64,000 bases of DNA from [Zimmermannella] faecalis ATCC 13722 (lineage in GTDB: Bacteria > Actinomycetota > Actinomycetes > Actinomycetales > Microbacteriaceae): positions 186,001-250,000 of the forward strand of contig NZ_KB907074.1 in assembly GCF_000381765.1 (NCBI RefSeq), given 5' to 3'. The translations under genes were made by a program, and so were the position numbers. Every line of letters starts with the position of its first letter. The stretch's first letter is position 1. The notes beneath the pieces were generated by a model, which made no database searches, was not told the DNA's origin, and was given only the letters and a program-made list of their open reading frames with translations. Positions 29,600-38,958 of this stretch are shown piece by piece.

Positions 29600-29625
29600 C
29601 CAATCGGCCTCGCAGGATGGATCAC

Positions 29626-30537
29626 ATGACCACTTCAGCAACTTCCTCCACCAGCCCCAGCACGAGCACCGACCGCGTGAAGCGCGGCCTTGCCGAGATG
29701 CTCAAGGGCGGCGTCATTATGGACGTCGTGACGCCCGAGCAGGCGCGCATCGCCGAAGATGCCGGCGCCGTCGCCGTCATGGCCCTCGAACGCGTTCCCG
29801 CCGACATTCGCGCCCAGGGCGGCGTGGCCCGCATGAGCGACCCCGACCTCATCGACTCGATCATCGAGGAGGTGTCGATTCCCGTCATGGCGAAGGCCCG
29901 CATCGGCCACTTCGTCGAGGCTCAGGTACTGCAGGCGCTCAAGGTCGACTACATCGACGAGTCCGAGGTGCTCTCGCCGGCCGACTACGTGAACCACATC
30001 GACAAGTGGCAGTTCGACGTGCCGTTCGTGTGCGGTGCGACCAACCTCGGCGAGGCGCTTCGCCGCATCAACGAGGGTGCCGCCATGATTCGCTCGAAGG
30101 GCGAGGCCGGCACGGGCGATGTCTCGGAGGCGATGAAGCACATCCGCAAGATCAACTCCGAGGTCCGCGCGCTGCAGGCACTCTCGAAGGACGAGCTCTA
30201 CGTCGCGGCGAAGGAGTTGCAGGCACCCTTCGCGCTCGTGGAGGAGGTCGCGTCGACCGGCAAGCTCCCGGTCGTGATGTTCGTTGCCGGTGGCGTCGCG
30301 ACGCCTGCCGACGCCGCGATGATGATGCAGCTCGGGGCTGACGGCGTGTTCGTTGGCTCGGGCATCTTCAAGTCGGGGAACCCCGCCGCTCGTGCCGCCG
30401 CCATCGTTAAGGCGACGACGCTGTACGAGCGCCCCGAGGTCATCGCCGATGTTTCGCGCGGCCTCGGCGAGGCGATGGTTGGCATCAACGTCGCCGACCT
30501 CGCGCAGCCGCACCGACTCGCAGAGCGGGGCTGGTGA
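29626..30537 (+). CDS. pdxS: Pyridoxal 5'-phosphate synthase subunit PdxS
   Basis: Condenses ribose 5-phosphate, glyceraldehyde 3-phosphate and ammonia into PLP in a dodecamer with PdxT. The 303-residue product has the two catalytic lysines, K90 in [10 protein letters not shown] and K158 in [12 protein letters not shown] at 29626 is preferred (AGGA 8 nt upstream) to ATG at 29617. Its stop codon overlaps the pdxT start, so the two subunits are made in concert. Confidence 0.96.
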   Translation: MTTSATSSTSPSTSTDRVKRGLAEMLKGGVIMDVVTPEQARIAEDAGAVAVMALERVPADIRAQGGVARMSDPDLIDSIIEEVSIPVMAKARIGHFVEAQVLQALKVDYIDESEVLSPADYVNHIDKWQFDVPFVCGATNLGEALRRINEGAAMIRSKGEAGTGDVSEAMKHIRKINSEVRALQALSKDELYVAAKELQAPFALVEEVASTGKLPVVMFVAGGVATPADAAMMMQLGADGVFVGSGIFKSGNPAARAAAIVKATTLYERPEVIADVSRGLGEAMVGINVADLAQPHRLAERGW

Positions 30538-31145
30538 CGCCCGCGCCGCTCGTCGGCGTGCTCGCGCTGCAGGGCGACGTGCGAGAGCACCAGCGGATGC
30601 TCGAGCAGCTCGGCGCCAGCGTGCGGCTGGTACGCACGCCCGACGAGCTCGACGGGATCGAGGGGCTCGTGCTGCCCGGCGGTGAGTCGAGCACCATCGA
30701 CAAGCTCTCGCGCACGTTTGGGGTCGCCGAACCGATTCGCGGGCTGATCGCCGACGGGCTGCCGGTCTTCGGTACCTGCGCGGGGCTCATCATGCTTGCC
30801 GACCGGCTCGTCGACGCGGCCCCCGGGCAGCAGACGTTCGGCGGTCTCGACGTCACGGTGCAGCGCAACGCGTTCGGGTCGCAGCTCGATTCGTTCGAGG
30901 GAACCGTTGATGCGCCGGAACTCGAGGGCGAACCGGCCACGGTCGCGTTTATCCGCGCACCGATCGTCACTGAGGTTGGGCCGCGGGCGACCGCGCTTGC
31001 TACCGTTGCGGGCGACCGGGTCGTCGCGGTGCGGCAGGGAAACCTGCTCGGCATTTCGTTCCATCCCGAGGTGACCGGCGATGCGCGCTGGCACCGCGAC
31101 TTCCTTCGCACGGTCGGCCGCCGCACCGGGCCCGGAGCGCGCTGA
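30534..31145 (+). CDS. pdxT: Pyridoxal 5'-phosphate synthase glutaminase subunit PdxT
   Basis: Hydrolyses glutamine and channels ammonia to PdxS. The 203-residue class I amidotransferase has the nucleophile C82 in FGTCAGL and the H178/E180 pair in [14 protein letters not shown] is also conserved. It starts with GTG, overlapping the pdxS stop codon by 4 nt (GTGA). Confidence 0.95.
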   Translation: MTPAPLVGVLALQGDVREHQRMLEQLGASVRLVRTPDELDGIEGLVLPGGESSTIDKLSRTFGVAEPIRGLIADGLPVFGTCAGLIMLADRLVDAAPGQQTFGGLDVTVQRNAFGSQLDSFEGTVDAPELEGEPATVAFIRAPIVTEVGPRATALATVAGDRVVAVRQGNLLGISFHPEVTGDARWHRDFLRTVGRRTGPGAR

Positions 31146-31166
31146 CCACCAACTCGAGGAGCCTGC

Positions 31167-32438
31167 ATGACCACCCCCGCCTCGGCCGCATTCGCCGAAC
31201 TTCGCGACCTCGTCGTCGCGTCGCCCACGAGCTACCACGCGGCCGAGGCGGTGGCGGCGCAACTGACCGCCGAGGGGTTCACGCGCCTCGATGAGCGCGA
31301 TGAGTGGAAGCTCGCGGCGGGCGGGTACGTTGTTGTGCGCGACGGCGCGGTCATTGCCTGGGTCGTGCCGGAGCGCGACGCGGCGTCGGCGCCCGTCACG
31401 ATTATCGGCGCCCACACCGACTCGCCCGGCTTTCGGTTGAAGCCGACCGCGCAGACGGCGCGACAGGGCTGGCAGACGCTCAACGTCGAGGTGTACGGCG
31501 GGCCGCTGCTCAACTCGTGGCTCGATCGCGACCTGCGGGTCGGCGCCCGCCTCGTGCTCGACGACGCGCGCGTCGTGCTCGCCGCAACCGAGTCGGCCGT
31601 CGCGCGCATCCCGCAGCTCGCCGTGCACCTCGACCGCGGCGTGAACTCCGAGGGGCTCAAGCTCGACCGGCAGCAGCACACGCACCCGATCGTCGGGCTC
31701 GAATCGGCACCGCAACTCGTCGATGTACTCGCGGCGAGCGCCGGAGTCGATGCCGGCACCGTCGTCGCGATGGACGCCTTCGTCGTCGACGCGCAGGCCC
31801 CCGAACTCATCGGCCTCGAGGGCAACCTCGTCGCCTCGGGCCGGCTCGACAATCTCGTGAGCGTGCACGCCGGCCTGCGGGCGCTGCTCGCGGCGCGCGG
31901 GGCCGAGTCGCGCATCCCGATGCTCGCCGCCTTCGACCACGAGGAGGTCGGCTCGGCGTCGCGCAGCGGCGCAGCCGGACCCTTCCTCGCCGACGTGCTC
32001 GCGCGCATCCGCGCCTCGCTCGGCGCCGACCTCGAGACCGTGCAGCGCGCCAACGCCGCGAGCTGGAACATCTCGAGCGACGTCGGCCACGCGGTGCACC
32101 CGAACTACGCGAGCCACCACGACGACGACACCCGACCCTGGGCGGGCAAGGGCCCGATTCTCAAGATCAACGCCGACCAGCGCTACACGACGGATGCGCT
32201 CGGCGAGCAGCTCTGGCGGGCCGCGGCGGCGCGCGTCGACGTGCCGGTGCAGGAGTTCGTGTCGCGGAACTCGATCCCCTCGGGGTCGACGATCGGTCCC
32301 ATCACATCGACCCGCCTCGGCATTCGCACGCTCGACGTCGGCATCCCGATTCTCTCGATGCACTCGGCACGCGAGCTCGCCGCGCTCGACGACATCGTGT
32401 CGCTCGAACGTGTGCTCACCGACCTGCTCGCCGGCTGA
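31167..32438 (+). CDS. M18 family aminopeptidase
   Basis: A 423-residue zinc aminopeptidase of the aspartyl aminopeptidase family. Metal ligands are visible in GAHTDSPGF, GRLDN, DHEEVGS and near the C-terminal SMHSARE. It probably cleaves N-terminal acidic or neutral residues in the cytoplasm. ATG at 31167 has GAGGAG 6 nt upstream. It lies 21 bp after pdxT and may be read from the pdx operon. Confidence 0.9.
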   Translation: MTTPASAAFAELRDLVVASPTSYHAAEAVAAQLTAEGFTRLDERDEWKLAAGGYVVVRDGAVIAWVVPERDAASAPVTIIGAHTDSPGFRLKPTAQTARQGWQTLNVEVYGGPLLNSWLDRDLRVGARLVLDDARVVLAATESAVARIPQLAVHLDRGVNSEGLKLDRQQHTHPIVGLESAPQLVDVLAASAGVDAGTVVAMDAFVVDAQAPELIGLEGNLVASGRLDNLVSVHAGLRALLAARGAESRIPMLAAFDHEEVGSASRSGAAGPFLADVLARIRASLGADLETVQRANAASWNISSDVGHAVHPNYASHHDDDTRPWAGKGPILKINADQRYTTDALGEQLWRAAAARVDVPVQEFVSRNSIPSGSTIGPITSTRLGIRTLDVGIPILSMHSARELAALDDIVSLERVLTDLLAG

Positions 32439-32484
32439 CGGCGCGCCCGCGGCGCCGCTCAGCGGTCGTGCCGCGGCGTGACGC

Positions 32485-32490
32485 TAAAAT
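32485..32490 (+). promoter_or_regulatory. -10 box of the yebC-ruvCAB operon
   Basis: TAAAAT is a near-consensus -10 box, 38 nt before the yebC ATG; the -35 is not distinct. The leader of about 32 nt carries the ribosome site GGGAGAA. Confidence 0.5.
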
Positions 32491-32528
32491 AGGGCGTTCA
32501 GCAAGCGCAATCGAATCAGGGAGAACCA

Positions 32529-33290
32529 ATGTCGGGTCACTCCAAGTGGGCAACTACGAAGCACAAGAAGGCCGTCATCGACGCGAAGCGCGCGAAGGCC
32601 TTCGCGAAGTACATCAAGGTCATCGAGGTGGCCGCGCGTGCGGGCGGCCCCGACCCTGACGGCAACCCGGCACTCGCCGACGCGATCCAGCGCGCGAAGA
32701 AGATCTCGGTACCGAACGACAACATCGACCGCGCGGTGAAGCGCGGCGGCGGCCTCACGGGCGAAGCAGTCGCCTACGACACGATCATGTACGAGGCCTA
32801 CGCGCAGGGCGGCGTCGCAATGCTTATCGACTGCCTCACCGACAACCGCAACCGTGCGGCGGCCGAAACGCGTCTCGCCGTGACGCGCGCTGGCGGCACG
32901 ATGGCCGACCCGGGCTCGGTTTCGTTCAACTTTGAGCGCAAGGGCGTCATTGAGGTCGCGCAGTCGGACGGCCAGCCGACCGAAGACGACATTCTTCTCG
33001 CGGGTCTCGACGCAGGTCTCGAAGAGGTTATTGACCACGGCGAGGCGTTCGAGCTGCGCACTGACGCGAGTGACCTCGTCGCCGTGCGTTCGGCGCTGCA
33101 GGAGGCGGGTATCGACTACGAGTCGGCCGAGGCCGAGTTCGTCGCGAACGTGCTCGTGCCCGTCGACCTCGAGACCGCGAAGAAGGTGCTCGCCGTGATC
33201 GACGCGGTTGAAGACCTCGATGACGTGCAGAACGTGTTCACGAACATGGAAATTCCGGCCGACGTGCAGGAGCAGCTCGACGCCGAGTAG
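32529..33290 (+). CDS. YebC/PmpR family transcriptional regulator or translation factor
   Basis: A 253-residue protein of the YebC/PmpR/TACO1 family with the signature [16 protein letters not shown]. The family is annotated as DNA-binding regulators; recent work links members to translation of proline stretches. It is typically followed by ruvCAB, as here, with 28 bp before ruvC. Confidence 0.93.
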   Translation: MSGHSKWATTKHKKAVIDAKRAKAFAKYIKVIEVAARAGGPDPDGNPALADAIQRAKKISVPNDNIDRAVKRGGGLTGEAVAYDTIMYEAYAQGGVAMLIDCLTDNRNRAAAETRLAVTRAGGTMADPGSVSFNFERKGVIEVAQSDGQPTEDDILLAGLDAGLEEVIDHGEAFELRTDASDLVAVRSALQEAGIDYESAEAEFVANVLVPVDLETAKKVLAVIDAVEDLDDVQNVFTNMEIPADVQEQLDAE

Positions 33291-33318
33291 CGTCGAGCAG
33301 TCCGCGACCGAGGCCCTC

Positions 33319-33939
33319 GTGACCCGGCGCATCCTCGGAATCGACCCCGGCCTCACGCGGTGTGGCGCCGGGGTCATCGACGTGCAGCGCGCCCGCAGGG
33401 TCGGTCTCGTGCACGTCGAGGTCATTCGCACACCGAGCGACGCTGAGCTTCAGCCGCGCCTCGGCCTCATCGGCACGGCCGTCGAGCGGCTCCTCGACGA
33501 ATACGAACCCGACGCGGTCTCGATCGAGCGAGTGTTCGCCGAGCAGCGCAACCTCAACACCGTCATGGGCGTCGCGCAGGTGACCGGCATCGTGATTCGC
33601 GAGGCCCACCGCCGCGGCATCGACGCCGAGCTCCACACCCCCTCCGAGGTGAAGGCCGCCGTGTCGGGCTACGGCAACGCCGACAAGGGGCAGGTTCAGC
33701 GCATGGTGCAGCGCATTCTGCGACTTGACACGCCACCGAAACCGGCCGATGCGGCGGATGCGCTCGCCCTCGCGATCTGTGCGGCCTGGCAGTCGCCGGC
33801 GGCGCAGGTGCGGCCGGAGCGGCGCACCCACGGCTCCGGTCTCGGTCAGGCGACGCCGTCGCGAGGCGCGACACCGGCGCAGGAAGCGTGGCTCGCCGCC
33901 GAGCGTGCCGCAAACTCGGGCCGTCGCCGCCTACGCTGA
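33319..33939 (+). CDS. ruvC: Crossover junction endodeoxyribonuclease RuvC
   Basis: Resolves Holliday junctions by paired nicks. The 206-residue product has the acidic catalytic residues D9 (ILGIDPG), E70 (VSIERVFAEQ) and D144/D147 (PADAADALALAIC). The C-terminal 40 residues are extra, basic and low in complexity. GTG at 33319 follows GAGG and gives the conserved N-terminus. Confidence 0.94.
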   Translation: MTRRILGIDPGLTRCGAGVIDVQRARRVGLVHVEVIRTPSDAELQPRLGLIGTAVERLLDEYEPDAVSIERVFAEQRNLNTVMGVAQVTGIVIREAHRRGIDAELHTPSEVKAAVSGYGNADKGQVQRMVQRILRLDTPPKPADAADALALAICAAWQSPAAQVRPERRTHGSGLGQATPSRGATPAQEAWLAAERAANSGRRRLR

Positions 33940-33943
33940 AGCA

Positions 33944-34543
33944 GTGATTTCTCAGCTGACCGGAACCCTCTCGTACGTCGGGGCGACTCGAGTCGTCATC
34001 TCGGTTGGTGGGGTCGGCTTTGAGGTGCTCGTCACGGGCACGCACGCGCTCGAACTGCGTACGGGTGCCGAGGCGACCATCACGACCGCGCTTGTCGTGC
34101 GAGAGGACTCCCTCACGCTCTACGGCTTCCGCGACGCGGCCGAGCGCGAGGTGTTCGAGCGGCTCACCTCGGTTACCGGCGTCGGCCCGAAGTCGGCGAT
34201 GGGTGTGCTCGCGCAACTGACGCCCTCGCAGCTCGCGACCGCCGTCGAAGACGAAGACGTCGCGGCCTTCAAGAAGGTGTCGGGCGTCGGCCCGAAGACC
34301 GCCCGGCTCATCGTCGTGCAGCTCAAGGGCAAGCTCGTCGCGGCGGCCCCCGGTGCGACGGGCGCCGCGCCCGCGCTTGGCGGCGGGATGCGCGACGACG
34401 TCGTGGAGGCGCTCGTGGGCCTTGGCACGCCGCAGAAGCAGGCGCAGGAGGCGGTCCAGCGTGCTGCCGGTGACGCGGCCGCGACCGTCGATGTGTCGAC
34501 CCTGTTGCGCGCCGCACTGCGCGAGCTCGGGGGAGCCCGATGA
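33944..34543 (+). CDS. ruvA: Holliday junction branch migration protein RuvA
   Basis: Tetramer that binds the four-way junction and loads RuvB. The 199-residue product has the OB-fold N-terminus ([13 protein letters not shown]), two helix-hairpin-helix motifs ([11 protein letters not shown]-like and [13 protein letters not shown]) and the C-terminal RuvB-binding domain. GTG start 4 bp after ruvC; it overlaps ruvB by 4 nt (ATGA). Confidence 0.94.
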   Translation: MISQLTGTLSYVGATRVVISVGGVGFEVLVTGTHALELRTGAEATITTALVVREDSLTLYGFRDAAEREVFERLTSVTGVGPKSAMGVLAQLTPSQLATAVEDEDVAAFKKVSGVGPKTARLIVVQLKGKLVAAAPGATGAAPALGGGMRDDVVEALVGLGTPQKQAQEAVQRAAGDAAATVDVSTLLRAALRELGGAR

Positions 34544-35538
34544 CCGGGTCACCGCTCGGCGCCGAGGCGGGGGAGAACGAGCTCGAGTTCGAATCGACCC
34601 TGCGCCCGAAACTCCTCGACGAGTTCATCGGGCAAGAGAAGGTGCGGCAGCAGCTGCACCTGCTGCTGCGGGCAGCCGAATTGCAGGGGCGGACCCCCGA
34701 CCACATCCTGCTCGCGGGCCCGCCCGGCCTCGGCAAGACGACCCTCGCGATGATTGTCGCGGGGGAGACCGGCCAGGCCCTTCGACTCACCTCCGGCCCG
34801 GCGCTGCAAAATGCCGGCGACCTCGCGGCGGTGCTGTCGAGCATGGTGCCCGGCGAGGTGCTCTTCATCGACGAGATTCACCGCATGGCTCGCACAGCCG
34901 AAGAGATGCTGTACCTCGCAATGGAGGACTTCCGCATCGACATCATGGTCGGCAAGGGCGCCGGGGCGCAGTCGGTGCCGCTCGAGCTCGCACCGTTCAC
35001 GGTGGTCGGCGCGACGACCCGCGCCGGGCTCCTGCCCGCGCCACTGCGCGACCGATTCGGGTTTACCGCCCACCTCGAGTTTTACAGCGACGGCGAGCTC
35101 GAGCGGGTGCTCGCCCGCACGGCGCGGCTGCTCGAACTTGACGCGCGCGACGGCGCACTCGACCTGCTCGCTTCGCGATCGCGGGGTACGCCGCGTATCG
35201 CGAACCGGCTGCTGCGGCGCGTGCGCGACTACGCGCTCGTGCACGAGACCGAACTTGATGACGAGGCGGTGCGCGCCGCGCTCACGCTCTACGACGTCGA
35301 CCACCTCGGGCTCGACCGGCTCGACCGCGCCGTGCTCGACACGCTCATCCGTCGCTTCGAGGGCGGCCCCGTCGGCGTGCGCACGCTCGCGGTGACGGTG
35401 GGCGAAGAGCCCGACACCGTCGAAGCCGTCGTCGAACCATTCCTCGTACGAACGGGCCTGATCGCCCGCACGCAGCGCGGCCGCATCGCCACCCCCGCCG
35501 CCTACGACCACCTGGGCGTACGGCCGGGTGCCCTATAA
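34540..35538 (+). CDS. ruvB: Holliday junction DNA helicase RuvB
   Basis: AAA+ motor that drives branch migration. The 332-residue product has Walker A at [10 protein letters not shown] (about residues 59-68), Walker [11 protein letters not shown], the sensor motif GATTRAGLL, an arginine-finger region, and a C-terminal winged helix with [16 protein letters not shown]. Last gene of the ruvCAB set. Its stop codon lies inside a TATAAT promoter element. Confidence 0.96.
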   Translation: MTGSPLGAEAGENELEFESTLRPKLLDEFIGQEKVRQQLHLLLRAAELQGRTPDHILLAGPPGLGKTTLAMIVAGETGQALRLTSGPALQNAGDLAAVLSSMVPGEVLFIDEIHRMARTAEEMLYLAMEDFRIDIMVGKGAGAQSVPLELAPFTVVGATTRAGLLPAPLRDRFGFTAHLEFYSDGELERVLARTARLLELDARDGALDLLASRSRGTPRIANRLLRRVRDYALVHETELDDEAVRAALTLYDVDHLGLDRLDRAVLDTLIRRFEGGPVGVRTLAVTVGEEPDTVEAVVEPFLVRTGLIARTQRGRIATPAAYDHLGVRPGAL

Positions 35539-35539
35539 T
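35534..35539 (+). promoter_or_regulatory. Consensus -10 box overlapping the ruvB stop codon
   Basis: A perfect TATAAT lies 71 nt before yajC and contains the ruvB TAA stop. The -35 is weak. It would give yajC-secDF their own promoter separate from ruvCAB. A CGGAC/GTCCG stem (35552-35566) lies in the leader. Confidence 0.5.
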
Positions 35540-35609
35540 CGTCACGTTTATCGGACGCAGTGTCCGTCGCGACTTCCCACCCCACAACTAGAACTTCTGG
35601 AGTCTCTCT

Positions 35610-36074
35610 ATGGATCTCATGCTCGTCCTACCCCTGCTGCTGCTCGTCGTCATGATGATCTTCATGTGGCGGAGCAACAAGAAGCGGCAGGAGCAGCAGC
35701 AGGAGATGCGCCAGCAGCTCGTGCCCGGCACCGAGGTCATGACGCAGGCGGGTATTTACGGCACGATCGTCGAGGTCGACACCGACAACAACGTCGCGAC
35801 GATCGAGAGCGGCCCCGGTACGGTGCTGCGCGTGCACTCGGCGACGATCGTCAACGTCGTGACCCCGACGGTGCCCGACGACGCCTCGGCGCTCACCGAC
35901 GACGACGCGGCGCTCGACGACAACGACTCGCTCACGGGCGCGTACGACGAGCACGCTGGCGACCCGTACGCCGCCGACTCGACTGACGCTGACGCGACCG
36001 ACGCTGAATCGGCCGACCTTGGCTCGACGGACACCGACGCGGCCGACGACGCCGACGGTAAGCCGAAGCTCTAA
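35610..36074 (+). CDS. yajC: Preprotein translocase subunit YajC
   Basis: Small accessory subunit of the SecDF complex. The 154-residue product has one membrane segment (residues 2-20), the basic stop-transfer RSNKKRQEQQQE, and the conserved core LVPGTEVMTQAGIYGTIVE. Beyond about residue 85 it has a long acidic tail of about 65 residues dominated by D, A, S and T, longer than the approximately 110-residue minimal YajC. It precedes secD by 45 bp. Confidence 0.9.
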   Translation: MDLMLVLPLLLLVVMMIFMWRSNKKRQEQQQEMRQQLVPGTEVMTQAGIYGTIVEVDTDNNVATIESGPGTVLRVHSATIVNVVTPTVPDDASALTDDDAALDDNDSLTGAYDEHAGDPYAADSTDADATDAESADLGSTDTDAADDADGKPKL

Positions 36075-36119
36075 CCACCGCTCCCGGCGCGTTCGCGCCG
36101 AGTGAAAGGCACCTTCTCC

Positions 36120-37844
36120 TTGGCATCCTCGAAACGATCCTCGCAAGCCGTGCGGGGAGCGAAATCAACCCTGCTCTGGTTCGGCATCGTGCTGATCGTG
36201 CTCGCGGGCCTCAACTGGGCCTCCGTCGCGTTCCAGAATGGTCAGCTCACCCCGAAGCTCGCGCTCGACCTTGAGGGCGGCACCCAGGTCGTCCTCGCCG
36301 CGAAGCTGCAGGAGGGCGCCGCGGCGCCCTCTGGCGACCAGATGAACCAGGCCGCCTCGATCATCCGCCAGCGCGTCGACGCGTCGGGCATCACCGAGGC
36401 CGAGGTCACGACCCAGGGCGGCAGCAACATCGTCGTCTCGGTGCCGGGCGAGATGGATGCGGAGACGCAGAACCGAATCGAATCGAGCGCGATGCTCGAG
36501 TTCCGGCCTGTGCTCTACACCGACTCGGCGTCGAACACGCAGGTCGTGAAGCCCGAAGACTTCGGCATGGAGAGCTTCAACGCGACGCCCACCGCGTCGC
36601 CGACCGACGCCTCGGACGTCGTGCAGCTCACCGACCAGCTGTTCGCCGACTTCCTCGCGTTCGACTGCGCCGACGTCATGAACGAGACCGAGGTCGCCGA
36701 CCCCGACGAGCCGATGGTTGCGTGCGACACGACGGGCACCGAGAAGTTCGTGCTCGGCCCGGTCGAGATCTCGGGTGAGCACATCGCCGACGCGAGCTCG
36801 AGCATGGTGACGAACCAGCAGGGCGTCTCGACGGGCCAGTGGGGCGTCAACCTGCAGTTCGACGGCACCGGCACGGAGCAGTTCCGCGCGGTCACCGAGC
36901 GCCTCGTCGCGATCGGCGCAACGCCCGACCCGACGACCGGCATGCCCGACCAGGTGCGGTCGCGCTTCGCCGTGACCCTCGACGGCAACGTCATCGTCGC
37001 GCCGACCGCGAACGCGGTGATCACCGACGGCAAGGCGCAGATCACCGGCAGCTTTACCGAGCAGACGTCGAAGGACCTCGCCGACCAGCTGAAGTTCGGT
37101 GCACTCCCGTTCAGCTTTGAGACGCAGTCGACCCAGACGATCTCGGCGACCCTCGGTACCTGGCAGCTCCAGGCCGGCCTCATCGCGGGCGCGATCGGTC
37201 TGCTGCTCGTGCTCATCTACTCGCTGCTGCAGTACCGCATTCTCGGGCTCGTGACGATGGCGTCGCTCGTGATCCTCGCGGTCGTCGCGTACCTGATCGT
37301 CACGCTCCTGTCGAACCAGGAGGGCTACCGACTCTCGCTCGCCGGCGTCGCGGGCCTGATCATCGCGATCGGTATCACCGCCGACTCGTTCATCGTGTAC
37401 TTCGAACGCATCAAGGACGAGCTGCGCGAGGGGAGATCCCTGCCCTCGGCGGTTGAGCGCGGCTGGTCGCGTGCCGTGCGCACGATCCTCGCCTCGGATG
37501 CGGTGAACGTCCTCGTCGCGATCGTGCTGTTCTTCGTCGCGGTCGGCAACGTGCGCGGCTTCGCGATCACGCTCGGCATCACGACGCTCATCGACCTCTT
37601 CGTCGTGACGATGTTCACGCATCCGCTCATGCGCCTGCTCGCGACGACCAAGTTCTTCGGTGGTGGGCACCCCGCCTCGGGCCTCGACCCGCGCGCGCTC
37701 GGTGCCGCATACCGCGGCCGCGGTGAGTTCCGCCGCGCGAAGGGCGTGTCGAAGTCGAAGGTGAAGGCCTCCGCGAAGGAGGCCGAGCGCCGCCAATCGC
37801 TCGCGGAGCGCAAGGCAGCCCAGGCCGCAGAGGGAGACAAGTGA
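36120..37844 (+). CDS. secD: Protein translocase subunit SecD
   Basis: Membrane component that uses the proton gradient to pull exported proteins across the membrane. The 574-residue product has a first membrane segment at about 18-36, the periplasmic motif KLALDLEGGTQVVL, a large extracytoplasmic P1 domain, and five C-terminal membrane segments with GLIIAIGITADSFIVYFERI. TTG at 36120 is chosen because AAAGG lies 10 nt upstream. GTG at 36102 is in frame but has no ribosome site. Confidence 0.93.
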   Translation: MASSKRSSQAVRGAKSTLLWFGIVLIVLAGLNWASVAFQNGQLTPKLALDLEGGTQVVLAAKLQEGAAAPSGDQMNQAASIIRQRVDASGITEAEVTTQGGSNIVVSVPGEMDAETQNRIESSAMLEFRPVLYTDSASNTQVVKPEDFGMESFNATPTASPTDASDVVQLTDQLFADFLAFDCADVMNETEVADPDEPMVACDTTGTEKFVLGPVEISGEHIADASSSMVTNQQGVSTGQWGVNLQFDGTGTEQFRAVTERLVAIGATPDPTTGMPDQVRSRFAVTLDGNVIVAPTANAVITDGKAQITGSFTEQTSKDLADQLKFGALPFSFETQSTQTISATLGTWQLQAGLIAGAIGLLLVLIYSLLQYRILGLVTMASLVILAVVAYLIVTLLSNQEGYRLSLAGVAGLIIAIGITADSFIVYFERIKDELREGRSLPSAVERGWSRAVRTILASDAVNVLVAIVLFFVAVGNVRGFAITLGITTLIDLFVVTMFTHPLMRLLATTKFFGGGHPASGLDPRALGAAYRGRGEFRRAKGVSKSKVKASAKEAERRQSLAERKAAQAAEGDK

Positions 37845-38905
37845 TGAAGCGCTTCACCAAGTGGGGCAATGACCTCTACACCGGCGAGACCTCGATTGGC
37901 TTCGTCGCCCGACGCAAGACCTGGTTCCTCATCGCGGCACTGCTGATTCTCGTGTCGCTCGCGGCCCCATTCATTCGCGGCGGGTTCAACTTCGGCATCG
38001 AGTTCACGGGCGGCTCCGAGTTCCAGGTGAGCGCTCCCGCGACGCAGGAGCAGCAGCTCGCGACCGACGCGGCTAGCGAGTACTCCGAGACTCCCGCGCG
38101 CGTTCAGCTGCTCGGTGACGGCTCGGTGCGCGTACAGACCGACTCGCTCACGCAGGAAGAGAACGCCGCGCTGCGCGCCGACCTCGCCGAGGCGTACGGC
38201 ACCTCGGTCGACGAGGTCGCGGTGTCGACGATCGGCCCCTCGTGGGGCGCCGACATCACGCGCCAGATGATCATCGGCGTTGTCGTGTTCCTCGTGCTCG
38301 CGGCGGCGTTCATGTCGTTCTACTTCCGCACGTGGAAGATGGCACTCGCGGCCATCCTCGCGCTGTTCCACGACCTCATCGTGACGGCGGGCGTCTACGC
38401 GCTCACGGGCGTCGAGATCACCCCGGCCGCCGTGATCGGCTTTCTGACGATTCTCGGCTACTCGCTGTACGACACCGTCGTGGTGTTCGACAAGGTGCGC
38501 GAGAACACCGAGAACTACGCACCGGGGAGCCCTCGCACGCTCGCCGAGTCGATCAACCTCGCGATCAACCAGACGCTCGTGCGCTCCATCAACACCTCGG
38601 TGGTTGCGCTCCTGCCGGTCATGGCGATTCTGTTCGTCGGCGCATTCATCATGGGCGCGGGCACGCTGCTCGACATCTCGCTCGCACTGTTCATCGGCAT
38701 TCTCGTCGGTGCCCTCTCGACGATCTTCCTCGCCGGGCCGCTCTACGCCGGCCTGCGGTCGCGGGAACCGAAGGTCCTCGAAACGGATGCGGAGATCCGT
38801 CGCCGACGCGACGCGGGGATCGCTCCCGACGTCGAGGACGACGATGACGAGGACGACGACAAGCCGGCCCGCCCGGAGCGCGAGAACGACGGCGCTCAGG
38901 TATAA
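37844..38905 (+). CDS. secF: Protein translocase subunit SecF
   Basis: Partner of SecD. The 353-residue product has six membrane segments, the motif FNFGIEFTGGSEFQV after the first, and GYSLYDTVVVFDKVREN in the C-terminal half. The tail is acidic and charged. ATG at 37844 overlaps the secD stop by one base, after GAGGGAGA. Confidence 0.94.
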   Translation: MKRFTKWGNDLYTGETSIGFVARRKTWFLIAALLILVSLAAPFIRGGFNFGIEFTGGSEFQVSAPATQEQQLATDAASEYSETPARVQLLGDGSVRVQTDSLTQEENAALRADLAEAYGTSVDEVAVSTIGPSWGADITRQMIIGVVVFLVLAAAFMSFYFRTWKMALAAILALFHDLIVTAGVYALTGVEITPAAVIGFLTILGYSLYDTVVVFDKVRENTENYAPGSPRTLAESINLAINQTLVRSINTSVVALLPVMAILFVGAFIMGAGTLLDISLALFIGILVGALSTIFLAGPLYAGLRSREPKVLETDAEIRRRRDAGIAPDVEDDDDEDDDKPARPERENDGAQV

Positions 38906-38939
38906 ACTCGCAATTCTAGGTATCCCGCGAAGTCGCGGG
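38901..38939 (+). promoter_or_regulatory. Possible relA promoter overlapping the secF stop, with leader stem
   Basis: TATAAA (38901-38906) contains the secF TAA stop codon. The 53-nt gap to relA holds the hairpin CCCGCGA (38924-38930) / TCGCGGG (38933-38939), which has only a 2-nt centre and may instead be an operator. Confidence 0.4.
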
Positions 38940-38958
38940 CGCGAAGAAAGGCGGGCGG

